A stretch of 64,000 bases of DNA from Kingdonia uniflora (taxonomy: Eukaryota > Streptophyta > Magnoliopsida > Ranunculales > Circaeasteraceae): the NCBI GenBank assembly GCA_014058105.1, contig JACGCM010001166.1, positions 2,852,001 to 2,916,000 of the forward strand, written 5' to 3'. Each line of letters starts with the position of its first letter. Position 1 is the first letter of the stretch. The notes below the pieces were generated by a model. That model did not search any database. It was not told the DNA's origin and was given only the letters and a program-made list of their open reading frames with translations. Both the position numbers and the translations under genes were made by a program. This document shows positions 10,178-21,423 of the stretch, piece after piece.

Positions 10178-11650
10178 ATGGCGAACTCTGGCACCAGTAG
10201 TAATAACTCTACACCGTCGACCCCATCCTCTCATAACCCACTTTCAACACCATTCGCTCAACACCCATCATCACAATTCACTCCATACCTCTACCAAAAC
10301 CCATCACAATTTTAACCTCAATTCCAATCACAGGCCCCACCTCTGTTTACCATGTCGTAAGGGGATCCTAGTTATGGACAATATCAAAATCTATTTACAC
10401 TCTCTCAACCGCAACCTCAGGTGTTTTATCCCGTACTATCAACCCTATCCGCTCACTCAACCTCAAGGTTTTCAACCTCTAAATTACTTTTAGAATATCT
10501 ATTCCATGGTGAATCTACTCAGCATAGTCAAAGTGACGCAAATGTGTCAATACTTGTTAAAGCGGCGGCTCCCCAGGAAAAAAAAAAAAAAATGAAGAAA
10601 TAAAATAGTACCCGCAAAACAAAGACCAAGCATGCAAGTGCTAGAAGATTCTGAGTTTTTGGACGAGACGGATGATGCTGGAATGCATTGGACGGACGCA
10701 GACTTTACGTGTCTCGCAAGGGCGTGGATAACAACTTTTGTCCAAACAAATGGCCGCACAAAAGGTTTTACTTTCTATCAAAATGTCAACATTGCCTTTA
10801 ACAGAGACCCCGAGTGCCCTACACGACGATCATGTGGGTCGACCAAATTACAGTGGTATGCCCTTAATGTACAATGTGTGGCATACAAGGGGATAGTTGC
10901 TCAAGAACGATTTAGGAATAGCCACAAAAAAATAGAAGAAGATCGGGTACGTTATAATTTCCTTTAACTCAATGTCAATTATTTCTCGCTGATATACACG
11001 TTATTTATTTGTATTGGGTAATTTTGCGAATTGTAGGAAAACGATGCACACAAAATGTATAAAGGCTTAAATGGCGGCAATGACTTCAAACACTGTGAAG
11101 CGCATAAGATTTTGGCGCGAGAACCGCGATGGGCCAACCTAAGGGATGATGGGTTGAACCATGCGGTGAATATACCAAGAAATATAGCCAAGAGAACATC
11201 GAATAATTCTTCTCCGGGAAGTCGGTCGGATCAAACTATCTATCAGAGGAGCCCGACGGCCCACCTACACCTCAATCCGCGGGCCCAAATTCTGACTTAG
11301 ATGGTTCGCTGTATGAGGGTGGAAGCAGGCCCATCAGCCAAAAACTCTATCGAAAGAACCTTGCATCACAAAAGGCAATTGAGGGTGTGACTGCATCTGG
11401 TAGCGATGTCCAAAAAATACTGGATGAACTACGGTTGGAGAAGATACAAGCGAAAGAAGAAAAAGAAAGAAGAAGAGCAGAAACAATGCAACACTGGCAA
11501 GCTAAAATGGATTTGGAGCAAGCAAAGGAAGATCGCAAAATCATGGAGAAAGACTTGTGTACTCTTTCTGGATATCAATTGCAATACTATCTGCAAAGGC
11601 AAGCTGAGATCATGGAACGTTTGGCCAAGAGGGGCGGACCAGGTACTTGA
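10178..11650 (+). pseudogene. Harbinger ORF1: SANT/Myb-like DNA-binding protein
   Basis: Harbinger transposition needs this second protein alongside the transposase. It starts MANSGTSSNNSTPSTP with a Gln/Pro/Ser-rich tract, then has a basic KKKKK stretch, then the SANT/Myb-like region (MHWTDADFTCLARAWI, YQNVNIAFN, LQWYALN). A GT-AG intron (about 10946-11036) leads to the C-terminal NAM-associated-type domain (YKGLNG, ILAREPRW) and a charged coiled-coil tail (KILDELRLEKIQAKEEKE...) ending RLAKRGGPGT and TGA. In-frame stops near 10313 and 10359, a shift near 10490 and a one-base shift near 11210 show it is inactive. Confidence 0.85.
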
Positions 11651-11896
11651 AGTCGTGATGAAATGTAATATAACTTTGTTGTATATATAAGTTTTATATC
11701 CAAGAATGTAGTTTAATAACCAATAATGTAAACGTTTGAATAATGTACTGCTCAAAATTCTACATTTTGTTTTTGAAATATTTATTTCCGAAAATATTAC
11801 GTTAAAAAAAACATGTTTAATAAACCTGTACAACTTAGAAAAGCATTAAATAATACAAAAAATGGAGTACTAATTTTGAAGATTTCCCTTCACGGC

Positions 11897-13255
11897 CTAC
11901 AAATGCTCGATTAGATCATCCTTTAGATCAAAGTGAAGTTCTCGACTTCGAATCCGGTTCATTTTTGATATAAAAGATTCTATTGTTCCGCGTTCGCGTA
12001 TAATATCGAACCGTTCACCTTCAATAGTTGAGGGCTCGGCCGGATTGTAGTCTAAGTATGATGGGAATGCACATCGTTCCTCCTCGACGATCATATTATG
12101 CATTATCACGCACGCCTTCATGACATTGCTCAAAAACCTGGGGGTCCTATAATTTAACCAGATTTTTTATAACATTGAACCGAGATTGTAAAACCCCAAA
12201 TGCCTGTTCTACGTCTTTTCGGCAACTTTCTTGTTGTTGAGCAAAAAAATTTTGCTTCGTTGTAACCGGATTGGATATTGTTTGGACAAGTGTTCCCCAT
12301 TTGGGGTATATGTCATCCGCTAGGTAATACCTCATATCATAAGTTTTTACAGCAATTGTATAATTACAAGGCGGGGCGATACCATCGGCCAGGTCGGTGA
12401 AAAAATATGATTGTTACAGGACATTGATATCATTGTTAGACCCAGGTAGCCCAAAAAAAGCATGCCAAATCCAAAGGTCGTGTGAAGCTACCGCTTTAAG
12501 AATCAGTGTCGCCTTGGGGTAATGACCAGTAAATTGACCGTGCCAAACTTTGGGATAATTTTTTCATATCCAATGCATGCAATCAGGGCTTCCTAACATG
12601 CCAGGAAATTCCTGGGACTCTCTGATAGCTTTTAACTTTTTGACGTCTACCGCGTTTTGTGCTTGAAGATATTCCTCGCCAAAAAATTGTATAACCGCAA
12701 CACAAAACCTTTTTACACATAACAAGGTTGTGTTTTCTCCTATTCGGATATATTCGTCAAAAAGATCTACCGCAACACCGTAGCTTAGGAAACGTAGTGC
12801 TGTGACTACCTTTTGGTATGGTGATAACCGCATAGTACCAGCGTTGTTGGGTTTCTGGACAAAATAATGATTATGTGCAATGACTGCATCGAATGGACGC
12901 ATAAACATGCCTCTACTCATTCGAAACGTCGCCGAAATTCTCATGGTTCATATGTGCAATTCGGCTTGAAGTAGTCTCGTATAATGCTGTAATGCCCCAA
13001 TGGGTGATCTCGCTTCTTTCTCTTATCCTTACGGCCCATGATACTCCCGACGTAACTCGAAGTTGTATCTTCAACTACTATATTCACTGCAGCTTGGTGC
13101 AGAACGCAAATTTTCACCGCACAATTAAAGATAAGATCGTCATCGGAGGACGACGACGATAAACCTGGAGGATCAGGTATGGATGAATCGGATGATGAAG
13201 AAAATATTTGAGGCTGTAGAGTTGAGAGAATGGTATAATACCAGATGGTGAACAA
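11897..13255 (-). pseudogene. Harbinger-1 DDE transposase (HARBI1-type)
   Basis: The N-terminus carries an acidic, serine-rich stretch (SSSSDDDLIF), then GHYSIIRDYFKPN, FRMSRGMFMRPFD, NHYFVQKPNNAG, and ALRFLSYGVAVDLFDEYIRI. The catalytic residues are visible: first Asp in GSPDCMHW, second Asp in GSNNDINVL, Glu in RKDVEQAFGVLQ. It ends DDLIEHL. All are typical of plant PIF-like nucleases. A stop plus frameshift at about 12940 (YEP-stop-EFRRRF) and stops at about 12563, 12425 and 12150 disrupt it. The mobile-domain gene is transcribed in the same direction. Confidence 0.9.
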
Positions 13256-13336
13256 GTTTCCAATGGAAGAGAGAAGTGTAAAAATGGGAGAAATGTAAAA
13301 GGGGAAGAAGCTGTGGGTCTTTTACCCTAGATTTGG

Positions 13337-13372
13337 CGGTGAAATGAACACCGCGCGGTATTCTTTTTACCG
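13337..13372. promoter_or_regulatory. Palindromic promoter site, copy 2 (upstream of transposase)
   Basis: CGGTG, 8 nt, ACCGCGCGGT (13350-13359), 8 nt, TACCG. The outer arms agatttggcggt (13329-13340) and accgccaaatct (13369-13380) are exact inverted repeats centred on the core. The core lies about 100 bp upstream of the transposase start at 13255, read on the minus strand. Confidence 0.85.
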
Positions 13373-13777
13373 CCAAATCTATGTTTGTATTCGACCTCAG
13401 TGATAATTTTGTTCGAATAGAATTTGGTTCTATTCGGATAAAACTGCTCAGTGACAAATTGTGCAAAATTGTTAAAATTTATTCTAACAGACAAATAGTC
13501 TGTTTGAATATACATTAAAAAAAACTCTACCAAAAACATTAAAGCTTCACCAAATAGTCTGTAGAAATGTAAAACACATCAGTGCAAATTTAATCGAACA
13601 GACAAATAGTCAATTTAAAAAAAAACTTCAGTCTATTTCAACATTAGATAATCATGGCTAATGAACATTAAGAACATCCAAAACATCAGCTACAAATATA
13701 TCGTCTACTCATAATCATCTACATAATCAAAGTTGAGCTTCTACATCGTCTAAAAAAGCATAAAAAAACACCTATAT

Positions 13778-15751
13778 CTACTCAGAATCATCTCCAGTAC
13801 CCCGCCCCCTGCGGCTAGTATTGCCTCCCCTGGTTTACTGCCAGATCCATGCTGCCTCGTCCTCGCGCCACCTCCAGGTGGTAGCGGCACCACCCGTACG
13901 TCACTCCCCCTCCTCAGCTGTACGTCCTGAACGGGACAAATAAACTTTATAAATATTTTGACAAAATAAATATGACATTAAGAAAAAACACTGCAATAAA
14001 TACATAAATAAAATACTTACATAGGCATATAGTTGATGATCTATACTGTCAATTTTTCTGCGGGCAATAGCAAGCTCATCCTCCACCTCCTAAAGCCTCT
14101 GTGCATCCCGCGCAGACTCTGTAAGGATGAGTCACCGCATACCATGGGTCCGGTGTCATAGCTACTCTGCGCTGTAGGAGGAAGACATGGGTGGCGGGTC
14201 CTTTAAGCGGGCGATGGGGAGCCCATCACGCCGCCCTGCCTACTCCATGCGCTACCCTAGGTCTGGCCTCTCCGCCTAGCCAGGCAAACTAAAGTCCTGG
14301 GACAGGCTATGAACTGACGCTGACGTGACCACCACGGGTGTAATGCCAGCTCTGAGTGCAGTCGGTCTGAACAAATCTAGATTCCCGATCCTCTGGGAAT
14401 CCCCCAAGTAATATTCGCATTTTTTGCTTGGTACTTGAAGTGGCATCCTTTTACGGGATAGGAGTTTTGCATTCAATACGTCCTCTGTCTCAGACACTGG
14501 AGAATCGAACCAAAGTTCCTATGCGATCGTCTCAACAGTGCGGTGATCAATATGGTATCTGCCTATAATAAGCAGATTAGCTGCTTGGTCATTTGTTTTC
14601 CTCATGTTCCCCCTCTCTCAGGCTCTGAGGCGCAGATAGGTCGGGTACTTTACCTCTTACTTGACTATAGGGTGACCAACCTCACATTACTAGTAAAACC
14701 AATACTACATTTCGGAATAACATATTAAATAATAAGAATTTATATTTAAGACGTTTATTGAAAGATATTTGATTTGCAAAAGGAAAAAGTGTTAGTGTAC
14801 CGGAAGAAGTTGTACAAATCCAGTGATGGCACCCCCGGTCGTGACTGCAGTATCCAAACCATGGTGCAGGGAAGCAAGAATAGCAGAACCCCAGTCATAT
14901 TGGGTGGCCGATTCCAAATCGTTCACGGCCGCGAGATATCCAAGCGGGACGGTGTCGTTGGCCGTTTGGAACCATAAATGTCTCATCATGAAGATGATAA
15001 AAGCACGAGTAATAGTAATATCATCCTCCCGATCATCTGTGACGGTCAAGTACGTCTTCAAATGTGCAATGCTGACGTTCCCACTCTTTATATGGCTGGA
15101 ATCAATATTGGGGAGCAATTGCCTCGCATTGGATAAAATAGACCAAGTGTCGTCATATGGCACCTGTTTCAAATATCGGTCGATGGACAATGATGTCAGC
15201 ATAGTAAAATCGAGAGAAGTGACCCCTATCTCCACACAAGGAAATAGAAACGTATGTGTGGTCGGCCACCAACGCTCTGTAAGTGCCTGAATTAGCTGAT
15301 TATCTGAATTGCCTAAGTGTATTTCCATAAACTGCCCAAAAATATTCACCACGGTGTCCCTTACAGCTGGAATTATGGCAATATCCTTGCACACTTTGAA
15401 CACCGTAGTGAATGTGTCGTGCACACGCATCGAATCCCGATTCTGTTCATTGAGGCATTTTGCCAAACACTTGATTTATGGAAAAAACAAATTCACAATT
15501 ACAATAAAACTTGCAGTGAGTTCCTTTCCCGTGTAATAAATGTGACTGACTCCGTCTGGGAGTTGGGTAATACACCTCCGTGGGAAGTTTTTTTGGGTTG
15601 GGTTTGGTATAGATTGGGGTTGGACATCTTCAAATTCCACCCGCTTTTTCTTCCTTCCGGACCTCGAACGAGTTACGGAACGCTCTGGATCTCTTGTTCC
15701 TCTAATCCCAGGCAGAGTTCTGGGGTGTGGGTCTCCCTCTGGCATATGCAT
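13778..15751 (-). pseudogene. Plant mobile domain (PMD) gene carried by Harbinger-1
   Basis: The frame opens MHMPEGDPHPRTLPGIRG with a basic patch (RSRSGRKKKR). It then has the PMD core: ALTERWWPTTHTFLFPC, EIGVTSLDFTMLTSLSI, FIIFMMRHLWFQTANDTVPL, and YDWGSAILASLHHGLD. Downstream blocks read GRYHIDHRTVETIA and DVLNAKLLSRKRMPLQVPSK. The last part has an ELAIARRKIDSIDHQLYAY exon, a GT-AG intron (about 13920-14035) and an RGG-like end (GRGTGDDSE, TAG). PMD proteins (MAIN/MAIL family) act in heterochromatin silencing and are known from MULE and Ty3 elements. Several frameshifts are present, so it is probably non-functional. Confidence 0.85.
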
Positions 15752-15868
15752 TTTGATTATGTTGGAATTTATAGATTTTTTTACCAAGGGATTTTTGAGA
15801 GAGAGGTAGATGTAAAAATTATGAAAATAGTTGAATTGGATATGAATTTTTACTTAAAGTTGATGTTG

Positions 15869-15904
15869 CGGTGCTCCTTTTACCGCGCGGTAAAAGGAAC
15901 ACCA
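15869..15904. promoter_or_regulatory. Palindromic promoter site, copy 3 (upstream of PMD gene)
   Basis: CGGTG, 8 nt, ACCGCGCGGT (15882-15891), 8 nt, CACC. The 32 bp at 15871-15902 are inverted-repeat with one mismatched pair. The core is about 136 bp upstream of the PMD gene start at 15751, read on the minus strand. Confidence 0.85.
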
Positions 15905-16602
15905 CGCGGTGTTTTAATCTTCTCTAAATAAAATATATAAAAAAGCCACGTAGGAAACTCACACTGGCTACTGGGAGAGGTCGGGTGTGAGTTGTGGGTT
16001 TGGTGGGCCAGGGTGTCAAAACTCACACCCAAACCCACACTCGCTGCTAGAGATGCTCTTAACTATGGGTCATTCTATATTCACTACCCATTTTATTTAC
16101 AAAAAAATGGGTTAATTAGCTTTTAAACCCAAAATAATGATCACGAATAGCGCTAACCCTCTATGATTGTCATTTTTAGGTTTTGGACCCTAAAACACCC
16201 TGGAGCTGTTAATTTTTTTAAAAAATACCAAAATTACCATTTTTATTATGTTTTAAGTTTTAATTAGAAAATCGACGTGTTAAATAATAATCTAGTTGGA
16301 ATATCCATGTGGACTAAGAAAATCTACGTGGACATTTCTAGTGTCCACGTGGATTTGAGCGCCAACTTCATCTTCTTCGAATCTTTGCCATTAAAACTCA
16401 AAACTAAATATTCAAAACAGATAGATATTACGAAACAAAACATAAATCAAAAGATTTAAAACTAAATTAACATTGGACATTATCATTCATCAACATTCAT
16501 CATCATAAAAACCCCAAAAAATGTCTATTTCTAGGCTTCTTCCCAAAAAAATTCCCTCTAAAAAGCTAAAACTTAAAAAACCTAATAGAACCTCCTCCTC
16601 TT

Positions 16603-16800
16603 CTAAGGAGGAGGCTCATCATCATCATCTTCCTCATCATTACTACCACCACCACCCTCCAACAACTCCCTGTCTTCCTCCACGTCGAAGTCCTCTTCGG
16701 GACATTTGTCCGAGGTGTAGTCGTACTCGGTTGGTTGCTTCCCCTCATCACTATCACTATAGTCAGTTGTTGGAGGAGTTAATGGAATGAAATCCGACAT
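16603..16800 (-). pseudogene. MULE-1 small acidic protein
   Basis: Short protein starting MSDFIPLTPPTTDYSDSDEG, then CPEEDFDVEEDRELLEGGGG and a run of Asp/Glu ending DDDDEPPP and TAG. A homologous copy at 43125-43418 continues at this point with Gln and then QKRRRR, so the TAG here probably replaces a CAG and removes a short basic tail. It is extremely acidic with no recognised domain. It is transcribed outward from the element, opposite to the transposase. Its presence in two elements argues that it is a real gene of this MULE family. Function unknown. Confidence 0.65.
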
Positions 16801-17258
16801 TATTGAGAGTTGAGAGAGTGAGGGAGAGAGAAAGAGAGAGAAAAAAAATAAAATAATGGAGGAAGATGGAGAGGTTGGAGTGTTAAGACTTGGGGTTACA
16901 AGTTTTATAGTTTTCAAACTGACAAACGTCAATCAATACGTCTCTCCAAGGTCTCCCTCTCTTCCCAAGTAACCACTCTAGACACCTAGCCATCATTACC
17001 CTATTTTTTAGATTTTGCTTTTAGACCCTCTGTGTTTTAAGACTGTTAACTTTTAGACCCCACACATTTCAAGTACGTGATGCACAAGGTATTGTAGGGC
17101 ACAATACAACTCGATTGCCAATTACCCGCCAATTAATTGTAATTTATCGATTGCCAATTAATTATAATTTGTTATTTTGAGATTGTTTGATCAAGGCAGC
17201 TTCGAAGGTTATACAAGTATATAAGGTAAGCTAAAATTTAAATTTTCTTATATACCAT

Positions 17259-19110
17259 TTGACCATGTCTGATGATGAAATTTATGAGATATTTTACCTA
17301 GTAATTGAGTATGGTGGGGAGTGGGATGAACCATCTCAGAGTGGGTACGGAGTGAGTCAATACAAGGGTGGTAGTTGTTTTTCCTTAACTGTGCCTGTAA
17401 GTATTAGTTTTGTGGAACTGTTAGGGTTAATTACTTCAAGGATAGATGATGAGCATGGTCCAAATAATAATGTTCTTATGAGAGGGGGTGTGATTGGGCT
17501 GTTATTTAGTGTAAACTGTGTTTTGTATGCCGTTAGTAATCATTTAGAAGTTAAGTTGATGTTTAGGCACATTGAGGAAGACCCAATTCATCGGTATTAC
17601 AAAGTTTTTATAAAAATAGAGGAAACACCTCAAATAGTATCAATCCCTGTTGAAGAATCACCATTACGGTTAGGATATGATAAACAAAAAATCAAGGAAA
17701 AAAAGAAGTCTACAAGATGTTTAGAGAAGACAAGTAGACCATTAAAAGTGCTTACTTCTAAGACTTTTAATCCAGAATCCTTAAAGAGAAAAGCAAAAAC
17801 CAAATCACTAAAACCTAATGTTAAGAAGGTTAGGGCTGATTACCATTCTGAGGAAGAGCTTGATGATTTAACCAAAGACTATGGCAGTGAAGAAGAATTT
17901 GAAATTAAGAAGGAGGATGTAGATAATGTTGATGAGGAAGTTACACAAAAGGGTCTAAATTGGCATTCATATATGATAGACAAAAGGGTCTTGTTGAGGC
18001 AGTTTCATAAATGTTCCCTCATTCCAATCATAGATTTTGTTTTAGGCACATCTACAAAAACTTCAAGCAACTGTACAAAGGTACTTATTTGATGACATTG
18101 GCTTGAAATGCATCAAAGGCATACAAAAAAACTGTAATGAAAGAAAATTATGACAAGTTGGGAGTTGCAGAGCCTGATGCAAAGACATGGTTGGAAAGGG
18201 AGCCATATGAATCTTGGTGTAGGTCTTATTTTGATGCTTCTACAAAGTGTGAGCATGCGACCAATAATTTTTCAGAATTATTTGACAATTGGATTGTTAA
18301 GATTAGAGATAAGCCTTTAAACAAGATGGTAGAAAGGCTGAATTTGATGCAGATGACACTCATGTATGAAAGGAAATTAAAGGCAAGAGAGTGGGATCAG
18401 AATAGATTGGTACCTAGAGCAGTGAAGAATTGAGTTGTTAAAAACATACAGTCACCACTACGGGTTAGAAGGATTTGAAAAGGATCAGTGGCTGGTCCTT
18501 AATGATTGTGGCACAAGGTGGATATTGAACTTGGAAAAACACACATGTCCTTGCAATGTTTGGCAGATCACTGAATTGTCTTGTGTACATGCAGTAAAAG
18601 TGATTGATCAACTAAAATATGAGTGGGTTGGGTAAGTGCTCTCTTTTTTAGTTAATATGTCCTAATTGTAATTTTATTGTACCTTTTACTATTTCACAAC
18701 TCCAACTTTATCATGGCCTATGTACAGATATTGTAGTCATTACCATAGGGTGGCAACCTATGTAACAACATACAACCAAGCTGTAAATCCAATTGCAGAC
18801 TCATTAGAGTGGGGAGAAGTATGTTACTTTTGCCCTTAGATTATTGATTTATTAATTTCTCTTAATTTTCATAGTATACATTTACTCTTATAAAATAGCC
18901 TACAAGAGAGATCAGACCACCACCATTGTTGAGACCAGCAGGGAGACCTAAAATACTAAGGAGAAGAGAGGCAGATGAGGTCAATGGTGTGGTGAGACAA
19001 CCAAGAAGATACAGCAAGTGTTAAGCATTTGGGCACAACAACAGAACTTGTAAAGGTCAACCTGCAGAAAAGCCAAGCATGGGGAGAGAAGTAGCAAAGG
19101 CATACATAAT
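17259..19110 (+). pseudogene. MULE-1 transposase, DDE core deleted
   Basis: The N-terminal frame (17259-18092) has a PB1/ubiquitin-like region (FYLVIEYGGEWDE, VELLGLITSRID, MRGGVIGLLFSV) and a Lys-rich, then acidic linker, as in MuDR-type transposases. It ends in sequence that should lead to the DNA-binding domain. The next frame (18137-18433) is already the C-terminal part: WCRSYFDASTKCEHATNNFSE, NWIVKIRDKPL. A SWIM zinc finger follows at about 18470-18620 (CPCNVWQITELSCVH), then RPAGRPKILRRREADEV and a zinc-knuckle-like C.AFGHNNRTC. The DDE catalytic domain is absent, so it cannot act. Confidence 0.85.
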
Positions 19111-19579
19111 AGACACTTAATTTATGACACCTTCAACAAGAGGGAGAGGGAGAGGGAGGACAGAAGAACCATAACAGCCACCTCAACCTTCAACTCCTAT
19201 TTCAACTTAGCCATCACAACAATCATCACAACAATCTTAACCACCACAGTCATTTTAACCATCTCATTCAACTGGTCAGCATTTTAGAGCACCTAGACAA
19301 GAAGATCCTAATGCTAGAGGAGAACATGGTGGATATAGAGCCACTCAGATAACCAGAGGGTTGGCACATTGGTCTGGTGCTTTAGGGCAAGGAGAACCAT
19401 CTAATTGAGTGGCTAACAAAGCTGTACCAGTTAGGCCCCCTTGAAGAATTTGATAATTGGGTTGTAAGACAATTTGAGTTTAACAATGGTGATGTTTAAC
19501 TGTTAGTTGTAAGACAATTTGTTATGCCCTTTCTTGTATAAATATAACATTTTAGATGTTTAACTGTCATTTTATATCA

Positions 19580-20268
19580 TTACATTTTCTCCTTCTTCTC
19601 CACTGTCACTTTTGTAGCAAATTGAGTTAAAAATTCATCTAATGACATTTCCACTGTCATTTTCACATTATTTACAGATTGTTCTCTTATTGCATCAGTT
19701 AACCAAATAAAATTATTACAGATTGGATCTTCACATTTCAGAAACTTCTGCCCAAATGACTGTTGTGTCTTAGTAGTAAACATTTTCATAAGGTGATTGC
19801 ACCCATGTGCAGTACAGAGAAATCTAACCCAAGGACAGCCTTTTTCCCAATGGTTACTTTAACCACACCCAAAACAGCCATTTGAACTTGATGAACCTCC
19901 TTCTGCTCCCTTGGCTTGATTAACAACATCTGATAACCATTGGAAGGATCCTCAAATTGAGTGTTGATACTTTAAGAACTTCCTTTCATAGTTATTTTTA
20001 GTGAGAGATATCACCAGCTTCATGATGCCATTGCACGTAGCGTTCTTGTATTTTGTATAAACCCAAGGACATTTTGATGCAATGTGACCCTTAAAATTAC
20101 ACATTTGACAAACAACCTGTGAGAAATTCAAGAATACCAATGTTTTAATTTTAGTTTTTAGACCCCCCTGTGTCTTAAATAATTAGCTTTTAGACCCTAT
20201 TTTGAGTAGATGCAAAAGAAACTTCTGACCTTAGATTGTGTGCCAGCTTCATGTTTTCCACTACCCAT
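19580..20268 (-). pseudogene. MULE-1 zinc-knuckle/GRF protein, duplicated module
   Basis: Exon 1 at 20268-20230 (MGSGKHEAGTQSK) has donor GTCAG. Exon 2 starts at 20116 after ttcacag. It holds a CCHC knuckle (CQMCNFKGHIASKC), then a GRF-like finger (YERKFLKYQHSI, GSFQWLSD), a linker of Gly/Ser, a second knuckle (CFGCG, stop, SNHWEKGC) and a second GRF-like finger (FGQKFLKCEDPICNNFIWLTD). The end is KVTVEKKEKM. The knuckle-GRF unit is thus duplicated in tandem. GRF fingers bind single-stranded nucleic acid in other proteins. At least two in-frame stops are present. Confidence 0.7.
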
Positions 20269-20742
20269 TTTGAGCTTTAAAGATAAAGTTACTTCCAAAA
20301 GAAGAAGATGAAGTAGTTAATGTGAGAGAAGAGAGGAAAATGAAGTTCTGGGTTGGTTTTATAGCCATAACTCGGGTTGCAACGGTCGAATTTATCGTAA
20401 CCTACGCGGATCTGGTTTTATAGCGTGTCATTACGATATAATCCTACGTGAAACTCATAATTATAGCGTGGCATTAAGATTAAATCATACGTGGCAGAGT
20501 TAGGAGTATTTATGGTACTTCATATTATTTTTATCTCGGAGAGCGATTTCCAGGGTGTTTTAGGGTCTAAAAGCTAAAAATGATAATCGTAGGGGGTTAA
20601 CGCAATTCATGGTCATTATGTTGGGTCTAAAAGCTAATTAACCCAAAAAAAACTACCAAGACGAGTCCTCCCACCCTTTAGGGGCTGTTTGTTTTTTTTG
20701 CCTCTAAGTTGATCTAAGTCTGACTTGATCTGAGTCCACTTA

Positions 20743-21157
20743 GAGCATCTCTTAAAGTACCTCACTGCCTTGAAATCCAAGGTTCCACCTAAGATTTTTG
20801 TCATCCAACAGTGTCTTACTGACTTTAATTTAACTCTCTAAAAGTAAGGCTGAGTCTTAGATTCTAAGACTCAACCTTGCTTTTTAACATCACGATTGGA
20901 CGTCCAAGTGTTGGGTGCTTGTTATATTTTTAAACAGGCACTTTAGGTTTAGGCGCCCAATTGTTTTTTTTTAAATTCAAATCAGGCGCCTAAGACTTAG
21001 GCGCCAAATTTTATTTTATTTTTAAAAAATTTAAATCGTGCGCCCAAGTGTTAGGCGCCTATTTAAAAATTAAAGTCAGGTACTATTGGAGGATATATAG
21101 CCTCACTGACTTGGATTTGCCTTTTTTCAACCAAGTCAGTAAGGCACTTTAAGACTC
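20743..21157. mobile_element. Nested MITE inside Harbinger-2 terminus (415 bp)
   Basis: Flanked by TTA (20740-20742 and 21158-21160). The inverted ends are GAGCATCTCTTAAAG and CTTTAAGACTC, with longer inner similarity (tacctcactgccttg / ccaagtcagtaaggca). The interior has several copies of AGGCGCC-type palindromes (near 20951, 20985-21003, 21052). It inserted only 62 bp inside the left end of Harbinger-2 and is itself of the PIF/Harbinger type. Confidence 0.8.
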
Positions 21158-21423
21158 TTAGAGGTATTCACTATCTATGTGGATGCCTTGGAGTGTTTGT
21201 TTTTTTGGTTAGTTAAATCTGACTAAAATAGGCAAATACTAAAATACTTCTCTCAACTTATAAGCAAACACACATACACCCCCACATATTCATCACCAAT
21301 ACCACCACCCCTTCGCCACCAATACCAACACCACATATACATAGTAAACACAAATACATAGAAAAAACCAATATATATGTTTTTTTATTTTATTTTGCTA
21401 TATATATATAAATATATATATGG

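Larger units (their letters stand above)
9896..16058. mobile_element. PIF/Harbinger element 1 (6163 bp), three decayed genes
   Basis: Bounded by exact TTA duplications (9893-9895 and 16059-16061). The ends are inverted (GAGCAAACGCAGCAG on the left, ctgctagagatgctc on the right). Both subterminal zones carry several copies of GGTGTGAGTT or its complement, which ties the two ends to one element. Genes: SANT/Myb ORF1 (+, 10178-11650), DDE transposase (-, 11897-13255) and a plant-mobile-domain gene (-, 13778-15751). Each gene has the same palindromic site just upstream. All three genes are broken, so the element is defective. The unassigned spacers hold AT-rich sequence only. Confidence 0.92.
16109..20644. 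mobile_element. MULE-1 (Mutator-like element, about 4.5 kb)
   Basis: The left terminus (about 16109-16206) and right terminus (about 20548-20644) are inverted repeats of about 100 bp with scattered mismatches, both starting GGGTTAATTAGCTTTTA from the outside. The flanks are A-rich (aaaaaaa on both sides), so a 9-bp duplication cannot be fixed. Contents: small acidic protein (-), transposase (+), zinc-knuckle/GRF gene (-). The terminal motif TTAGCTTTTAGACCC recurs internally near 17010-17060 and 20153-20196. Confidence 0.85.

Noticed and set aside
17259..18092. Intact host gene encoding a Lys-rich nuclear protein
   Set aside because: It has the PB1-like N-terminus of MULE transposases, lies between MULE-1 inverted repeats and is followed by transposase C-terminal blocks.
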